A stretch of 11,192 bases of DNA, taken from the NCBI GenBank assembly GCA_027295435.1, contig JAPUKX010000332.1, positions 1 to 11,192 on the forward strand, read 5' to 3'. Positions 7,072 through 11,192 of this stretch are shown here, in pieces (position 1 is the stretch's first letter; every line of letters begins with the position of its first letter). A program made the position numbers and the translations under genes. The notes beneath the pieces are model-generated. The model saw only the letters and a list, made by a program, of their open reading frames with translations. It made no database searches and had not been told where the DNA came from. Origin of the DNA: Planctomycetota bacterium. GTDB taxonomy: Bacteria > Planctomycetota > Phycisphaerae > Phycisphaerales > SM1A02.

Positions 7072-7755
7072 TTAGGACGGGTGCCGGCGTTCCCAGACCG
7101 CGACCGCCTCCGGCTGGCGTGGATACAGAGGCCCAAGAGCCAACGGGTCGGTCGTGCAGCCTTGGTCCAGTCGATGCGCGGCAACGGCCAGGCATGCGCG
7201 TGGATCAAACATCGGCTCAACGACCGGCACCCCCGCGTGCTCACACTTGGCCCGCATTTTCTGAGGCAGGTGCTCATCAGCGAACAGTGCTTTGATCTGA
7301 TCCAGGCCGAGCGAATCGGCATCGATGAGCCGTCCGTCGCCGATGATCTGCCACATACCCCCGACTCGGTCCAACTGCGTGGCCCATGCCGTCGGTCCTT
7401 TCGCTGCCAGGGCGACGATGATCGGCCCCGGCCCCTCATATGACGCCGCCGCCACCAACGCGCTCGGCACCGCGATGATCTTCGTGCCCAGCGCTTCGCA
7501 GATCATCTTGACGGTACTCACGGCGATCCGCAGTCCGGTAAAGGCCCCCGGGCCGATCGACACGCCGACCGCCTCCGTCGCCTTGGGCTTCAACTTCAGA
7601 CGGGTATAGAGCCGGTCAATCGCCCCAAGCAGATCGTCATCCTGTCGCAACGTGGAAGCAAGCCGCTCGACATGCGTTCGACCTTGATGATCGCGTACAG
7701 CGACACCGCCTTGCCGCTGAGAAGTCTCGATGGCCAGAAGTACGGGTTGCGCCAT
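7072..7755 (-). CDS. tsaB: tRNA threonylcarbamoyladenosine biosynthesis protein TsaB
   Basis: TsaB is the inactive ASKHA-fold partner that pairs with TsaD (and TsaE) in making the t6A37 modification of ANN-decoding tRNAs, in the cytoplasm. The 227 residues show the family opening L-L-A-I-E-T-S near residue 5 and S-I-G-P-G-A-F-T-G-L-R-I-A followed by A-L-G-T-K-I-I-A-V-P-S-A-L, the best-conserved TsaB block. Length is normal for the family. The ATG at 7755 is preferred over in-frame ATGs at 7779 and 7776 because GAGGTG sits seven bases or so before it and the conserved sequence begins immediately after. No tsaC, tsaD or tsaE is in the window. It follows the phosphoesterase gene by 118 bases of repeat-like sequence and ends in TAA with no terminator visible. 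Confidence 0.9.
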   Translation of the reverse strand: MAQPVLLAIETSQRQGGVAVRDHQGRTHVERLASTLRQDDDLLGAIDRLYTRLKLKPKATEAVGVSIGPGAFTGLRIAVSTVKMICEALGTKIIAVPSALVAAASYEGPGPIIVALAAKGPTAWATQLDRVGGMWQIIGDGRLIDADSLGLDQIKALFADEHLPQKMRAKCEHAGVPVVEPMFDPRACLAVAAHRLDQGCTTDPLALGPLYPRQPEAVAVWERRHPS

Positions 7756-7794
7756 CGCCACACCTCGATTCTCCATCATTCATCACCACAATGC

Positions 7795-7908
7795 GGCACA
7801 GAGCACCCAGACGCAAGAGGCACAGACGTACGAACGCCGACCGATTTCTGAGTCATGGTTGACCACTCATCAGTCATGGCTTGCTGCTCTGTGGTTTCTG
7901 TGTCTGGG
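7795..7908. repeat. CACAGAG/CCCAGAC motifs in inverted orientation
   Basis: On the plus strand GGCACAGAG (7795-7803), CCCAGAC (7806-7812) and GGCACAGA (7819-7826) lie between the phosphoesterase and tsaB. The reverse complements CTCTGTG (7887-7893) and GTCTGGG (7902-7908) lie in the phosphoesterase 3' end and encode its Q/S/T-rich tail. The order does not allow one simple hairpin. It looks like a degenerate short intergenic repeat in two opposed copies, which is an inference. Confidence 0.4.
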
Positions 7909-8806
7909 CGGTGGATCTTTGCGGCTGTTGTGGCAACGCGATCGCCCGGAGGCGAACTGCTGAAAGGATCGCCTCTTCGGCGGTGGGCACACAAGCCAGG
8001 TCGATCGGCAGCACGGACGCCAACTCGTGGTCACTGTTCAGCACGATCACTCGCCGGCCTCGCGTCGCCGCGCCGGCGTCCGCATGAACATGGCCCAGGC
8101 AAAAGAGCTTGACGCCCCACCGCTTGGCGAGCAGCTCGACCTGCTGGTCGCTATATCCGCGGCCCCACACCATCATGTACGCGGAGCCATCGCCGGGGCG
8201 ATAGTCCTCGTCCGTCAGCTCACGATGCAGCACGTCGGGGTCAAAGAGATCCATCGCTGAAGGCGCCGGCAGGGAATGGGAGCACAACAAGCCTGACGCG
8301 GTCATCAGGGCCAGCGGCATGGCCCGTATGAACCGATTGACCGCCTCCGCCACGGCGTCCCATTGATCGCCGAAGACGAACGCCAGTCCGCCATTGAACA
8401 GCTCGATGCTGTTGCCCGCTCCCTTGGATACACCCCGGCCGGTCATCTGGGCCAGCTCGTGATTGGCCAGCAGGACGTGCACCTGGCGAGGATACTTAAC
8501 CAGCAGGTCGGCCACGCGCAAGAGCATCCGGTGGCTGAGGTCCACGCCGTTGATCAGCCGATCGCTGTGAATAATCTCGTGCAGGACCAGGCAATACTGA
8601 GGCGAATCTTCCAGGCGAGCGAGGTGGACAATCTTCCTGAGGTGATCGGGATTGTCGTGTAGATCGCCCGTGGCGAGCAGCCGACCGTGCCCAGGCAGAT
8701 GCATCGTCGAACCGGCGCGAAGGGGTGATGACCGCAGGGTCTGGGCCGCCTGGTCGAACAGCTCGATGACCGCAGTCGCGTCTTGGAGGTTCGTCGGCGC
8801 TCGCAC
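7874..8806 (-). CDS. Calcineurin-like metallophosphoesterase, atypical metal site
   Basis: A 310-residue cytoplasmic protein with a calcineurin-like phosphoesterase fold; the substrate is unknown. Metal-binding motifs in order: G47-D48-L-H50 (motif 1), A114-N115-H116-E117 (G-N-H-E in the family), S-H177 and G238-H239-V-H241. The usual G-D-x-V-D-R-G block is not present; at that place stands L-H-E77-I-I-H80, followed by N-G-V-D-L-S-H. This points to a divergent subfamily, possibly planctomycete-specific, with an altered second metal site or a changed reaction. The chosen start is GTG at 8806, the only start codon in this frame after the stop at 8933-8935 that keeps the N-terminal helix; ATG at 8704 is the alternative and would drop 34 residues. 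Neither has a clear ribosome binding site, and the GTG lies at the tip of an inverted repeat. The last 20 residues are Q/S/T/P-rich and repeat-derived. It ends in TGA. Confidence 0.8.
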   Translation of the reverse strand: MRAPTNLQDATAVIELFDQAAQTLRSSPLRAGSTMHLPGHGRLLATGDLHDNPDHLRKIVHLARLEDSPQYCLVLHEIIHSDRLINGVDLSHRMLLRVADLLVKYPRQVHVLLANHELAQMTGRGVSKGAGNSIELFNGGLAFVFGDQWDAVAEAVNRFIRAMPLALMTASGLLCSHSLPAPSAMDLFDPDVLHRELTDEDYRPGDGSAYMMVWGRGYSDQQVELLAKRWGVKLFCLGHVHADAGAATRGRRVIVLNSDHELASVLPIDLACVPTAEEAILSAVRLRAIALPQQPQRSTAQTQKPQSSKP

Positions 8807-8828
8807 ATGCGAAGCATAGGCCGACGAA
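8790..8828 (-). promoter_or_regulatory. Inverted repeat enclosing the phosphoesterase start codon
   Basis: TTCGTCGGC (8790-8798) is perfectly matched by GCCGACGAA (8820-8828). Inside, GCT-CGC (8799-8804) can pair with GCG-A-AGC (8809-8815) with one bulged base, leaving a four-base tip at 8805-8808. The GTG start (8804-8806) sits at the top. In mRNA this could hide the start codon and control translation; no ligand or protein partner can be named from the sequence. Confidence 0.5.
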
Positions 8829-8915
8829 GCTCTTGGTGGACTCGGTGTGACCGCTCCTCGCCACGTCGAATCGCCTGCGGAGACATCACGGTCGCGGCTC
8901 GAAACGGTCGCTCCA

Positions 8916-8928
8916 GTTGCTTCGCAAC
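8916..8928 (-). other. Short stem-loop downstream of the protease gene
   Basis: GTTGC (8916-8920) pairs with GCAAC (8924-8928) around three bases, five bases past the protease TAG. There is no T tract, so it is at most a weak terminator or a 3'-end stabilising hairpin. Confidence 0.3.
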
Positions 8929-8932
8929 CGCT

Positions 8933-11192
8933 CTAGAAGCAGGTGGCGCATGGATTGCCGCCGAGGAACGAGCACCACTCGGCCAGCAGCTTCGCCAGAT
9001 CGAACGCATCGACGCACCCATCCGGCAAATTGGTCGCACCGGAGATGTCCGCGAGGGCGAGATTCTCGGGCGTGCAGTTCTCGCAAGGCGGGCTGGGCGG
9101 GTTCGGGTCATTCATGCTGGAGCACCACGCGCCGAGCATCGCCCCCAGGTCAAAGGCATCAACGCATCCATCGGGCACATCGCCCGGGCCGGTGATGTCG
9201 GCGGTGGCCGGCGGCTCGCACACGATCTCGGTGAGCTGCACTGCATCCACGCCGGCTTCGACGATCGATTGTGGGTCGGTATCCGAGGCAATGAAGCGAA
9301 TGCGGAACTGATCGGTCAGCTCGACGAAGTCGGCAATGGGGAACTCCTTGAGGAACCATCCGCCACCCACCTCCGACCCGGCGGGACCGACGGTCTCCAA
9401 GCTCACCCAGCTCGAGCCGCCGTCATCCGACACCTCCACCACGAAGATATCCTGGAACGGGCTGCTGCCCTCGGTGTTGGAGTACCAGCGGTAATAGGAG
9501 ATGATCGGCGTGCCGACGGTGGCGTCCATGACCGGCGAGGTGAGCGTGGTGGAGCCGCCGTCAACGTCGCTGTTGCCATCGGCATTGTCGGTGACATAGC
9601 ACTGGCCGGAGCCATCGGCATCGGTGGGTGGGTCCCCGCGGTCGCCGCCACCGGCAGGAATGCCACGCTCCCAGGGCCCGTCGGTCAATCCGCCGGCGTT
9701 CGTCACCGTCCAGCCGAGATCGCTTTCAAAGTCGTCGAGGAACATCACATCCAGCGAGGTGGCGCTGAGAACCATATAGCTGTTGGCCGGCGCTCCCGGG
9801 GGCGTAACTACTTCCTGGCCGGTGGTCGTCTCGGCACTGAAGTAGTACGCGACCTGGGTGCCACAATCGGCAGAGGGGAAGACCGCGTCGTAATGGTTGG
9901 GCTCAGCCTGCGTCATCGCCAATGCGGTGAAACCGGCGCCGGTATCAACATGCAGCACCCCGGTGCCCGGCTGCGGCTCGGCGGTCACCGCGTCAACCAC
10001 GACAGGGACCGTCGTTCCACCCTGGGGGGAGATCACATCAGCCAGCCCCTGGGGAAACGAGAATGACAGCAACGCGAGCTCCGGAGCGGGCATGTTATGA
10101 GCGGAGAAGCCGGCGTTGATCTCGGCGTAGTGGGGCGTGCCGTTGAAAATGTCGCCGTCGTCATCATCGAGCGTGAGGTAGTCGATGGTGATGCTCGGCG
10201 TGATCGACGAGCCGTTGTGCAACAGGATGCTGTTCACGGCCAGGTTGGAAATGATATCCAAGTAGGTGAAGGGATTCGTCGCCAGCAGCTCGTTGCGGGT
10301 GCTCCACACGCAGCCGGAGATCAACTGGCCACAGGCGTGAATCGCGCTACCGCAGCTGGAGCAGCCGACCTCCTGGTACTGGCAGTTGTTGTCAGCGTTG
10401 CGCAGGGGCACGTTGCAATGGCCGAAGAAGCCCAGCGCAAGGTTCGGATCATCGGTGATGAGCACGCCCACGACATCGCCCATGCCCTCGCCGTAGGCGC
10501 CCTGGCCGCTGCCGCCGGTGGCCACAAGGTGGTGGCCGTACTCGTGGTGCACTATCGTCGAGTTGGCCGTGTTGGGGCAACCCCCGCCGGAGGTATAGAA
10601 GTTGATCGAGCCGCCGTCATAGAACGCATTGCAGTTGTTGTTGAGATTGACGTTGACCGGGAAATCCATCTGGTTGTTGATGGTTGGATAGGCCGGGTTG
10701 TACGTCAGCACGAAGTCCCGCACCGCATTTGCTTCAACATACGCGTTGACCTCCGCCCGAATGAGCTCGCTTGAGTTGGCGGCGTTGTGGACGAAGTCGG
10801 CCGGGCCCGGCGGAGTAACGTTCAGCGACAGCACGGTGTCGGCGCCGGCCTGGTTGTTCACGTTGAACCACAAGCCCTCGACCCGCGACTGCACGGTGAC
10901 CACGCCGGCTCCGCCGTTGGGGATGACAAAGTCGCCGTTGGCGTCGGCGAACGCCTCCGTACCGCCGATAGTCACCCGTGCGTAGGGCATGGGCGCCAGT
11001 GCTTCGGGCCCGCAGATGTCCGCCCCAAAGTCCTGGGTGGCCAGACCGCTGACGTTGCCGGTTACGCCGCCCCCATGCCTTGCGTAGCCAAGCCCCAGAC
11101 AATGCCCGCCACACCCCCATGGAGGATGCGGTCTTCCCCGTATAGAACCACCCCCGTCACCGCATCGACGAGGTAAAACCAAAGCTGATAAG
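8933..11192 (-). CDS. Secreted zinc metalloprotease with dockerin-like C-terminus, 5'-partial, frameshifted
   Basis: A large extracellular protease of the HExxH (gluzincin-like, M4/M36-type) group; the start lies beyond the window edge. From 11190 one frame encodes W-F-Y-L-V-D-A-V-T-G-V-V-L-Y-G-E-D-R, typical of the end of an FTP-type propeptide; near the C run at 11070-11074 the reading continues in the next frame as V-T-G-N-V-S-G, so one base is missing there. The ATG at 11182 is therefore not a real start. A small beta domain follows, then the catalytic domain with H-H-E-Y-G-H (zinc ligands and Glu, 10532-10546) and G-E-G-M-G-D (third ligand Glu about 10488). Several Cys and D-D-D-D-G-D-I-F-N-G-T-P-H close it. 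Next are an Ig/FnIII-like domain (about 10075-9750), a beta-sandwich/MAM-like domain (about 9745-9215), and two 28-residue dockerin-like units. The gene ends in TAG. Its expected role is degradation of external protein, with the C-terminus anchoring or sorting it. Confidence 0.8.
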   Translation of the reverse strand, partial: LSALVLPRRCGDGGGSIRGRPHPPWGCGGHCLGLGYARHGGGVTGNVSGLATQDFGADICGPEALAPMPYARVTIGGTEAFADANGDFVIPNGGAGVVTVQSRVEGLWFNVNNQAGADTVLSLNVTPPGPADFVHNAANSSELIRAEVNAYVEANAVRDFVLTYNPAYPTINNQMDFPVNVNLNNNCNAFYDGGSINFYTSGGGCPNTANSTIVHHEYGHHLVATGGSGQGAYGEGMGDVVGVLITDDPNLALGFFGHCNVPLRNADNNCQYQEVGCSSCGSAIHACGQLISGCVWSTRNELLATNPFTYLDIISNLAVNSILLHNGSSITPSITIDYLTLDDDDGDIFNGTPHYAEINAGFSAHNMPAPELALLSFSFPQGLADVISPQGGTTVPVVVDAVTAEPQPGTGVLHVDTGAGFTALAMTQAEPNHYDAVFPSADCGTQVAYYFSAETTTGQEVVTPPGAPANSYMVLSATSLDVMFLDDFESDLGWTVTNAGGLTDGPWERGIPAGGGDRGDPPTDADGSGQCYVTDNADGNSDVDGGSTTLTSPVMDATVGTPIISYYRWYSNTEGSSPFQDIFVVEVSDDGGSSWVSLETVGPAGSEVGGGWFLKEFPIADFVELTDQFRIRFIASDTDPQSIVEAGVDAVQLTEIVCEPPATADITGPGDVPDGCVDAFDLGAMLGAWCSSMNDPNPPSPPCENCTPENLALADISGATNLPDGCVDAFDLAKLLAEWCSFLGGNPCATCF
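8969..9202 (-). repeat. Two 28-residue dockerin-like units at the protease C-terminus
   Basis: Unit 1 (9202-9119) and unit 2 (9052-8969), each 84 bases, share A-D-I-[ST]-G, P-D-G-C-V-D-A-F-D-L, L-L/M-L and W-C-S. The D-x-x-x-C-V-D-A-F-D-L core resembles an EF-hand/dockerin calcium loop followed by a helix. Each has two Cys, suggesting disulphides outside the cell. Similar C-terminal modules are frequent on planctomycete secreted proteins, which supports the placement of the organism. Confidence 0.7.

Noticed and set aside
8783..10774. Plus-strand open frames at 8783-10066 and 10097-10774
   Set aside because: Both are antisense to the protease gene, which has recognisable catalytic and repeat motifs; the translations are low-complexity Val/Gly/Arg/Ala sequence without family features.
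11063..11182. ATG at 11182 as the protease start
   Set aside because: The first 40 residues in that frame are Gly/Arg-rich and unlike a signal peptide, while another frame over the same bases encodes typical propeptide sequence reaching the window edge.
1..11192. CRISPR array, tRNA/rRNA genes, transposase or integrase, attachment sites
   Set aside because: I looked for regularly spaced repeats, tRNA-like cloverleaf ends and DDE or recombinase motifs on both strands and found none I could support.

Overview
The window reads as chromosomal DNA from a GC-rich planctomycete, most likely of the Phycisphaerae. This placement is an inference. It rests on three things: an excisionase-type HTH fused to a receiver domain, a soluble HDOD-GAF-histidine kinase design, and a large secreted metalloprotease ending in paired dockerin-like units of the type V-D-A-F-D-L. 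I see no RNA gene, CRISPR array, insertion sequence or phage gene. No gene-free stretch exceeds 300 bases.

Layout. Bases 1-2625 (+) hold the C-terminal three quarters of DnaE, the replicative polymerase III alpha subunit; its start lies outside the window, and a rho-independent terminator follows at 2673-2693. Everything else is on the minus strand and converges on dnaE. In transcription order: the end of a secreted zinc metalloprotease (11192-8933), a calcineurin-like metallophosphoesterase (8806-7874), tsaB for t6A tRNA modification (7755-7072), an HTH-receiver response regulator (6875-6279), a broken HDOD-GAF-histidine kinase gene (6218-3973), and a response regulator with a degenerate receiver plus a GAF-like domain (3884-2736).

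How the genes relate. The three signalling genes lie head to tail with short gaps and look like one cytoplasmic phosphorelay: a soluble sensor kinase, an output regulator with an intact receiver and a DNA-binding domain, and a second regulator whose receiver keeps the phosphoacceptor Asp but has lost the metal-binding acidic pair and the conserved Lys. The kinase gene carries three lesions: in-frame TAG at 6183-6185, a one-base frameshift near 5458-5475, and in-frame TAG at 4942-4944. The protease gene also has a one-base frameshift, at a five-base C run (11070-11074). Both frameshifts can be repaired by one extra base in a five-base G/C run, so sequencing or assembly error must be weighed against real decay.

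The most promising new observations are the signalling cluster with its pseudo-receiver, a 39-base inverted repeat enclosing the phosphoesterase start codon, that phosphoesterase's non-standard metal-binding motifs, and a small repeat-derived insertion inside dnaE.
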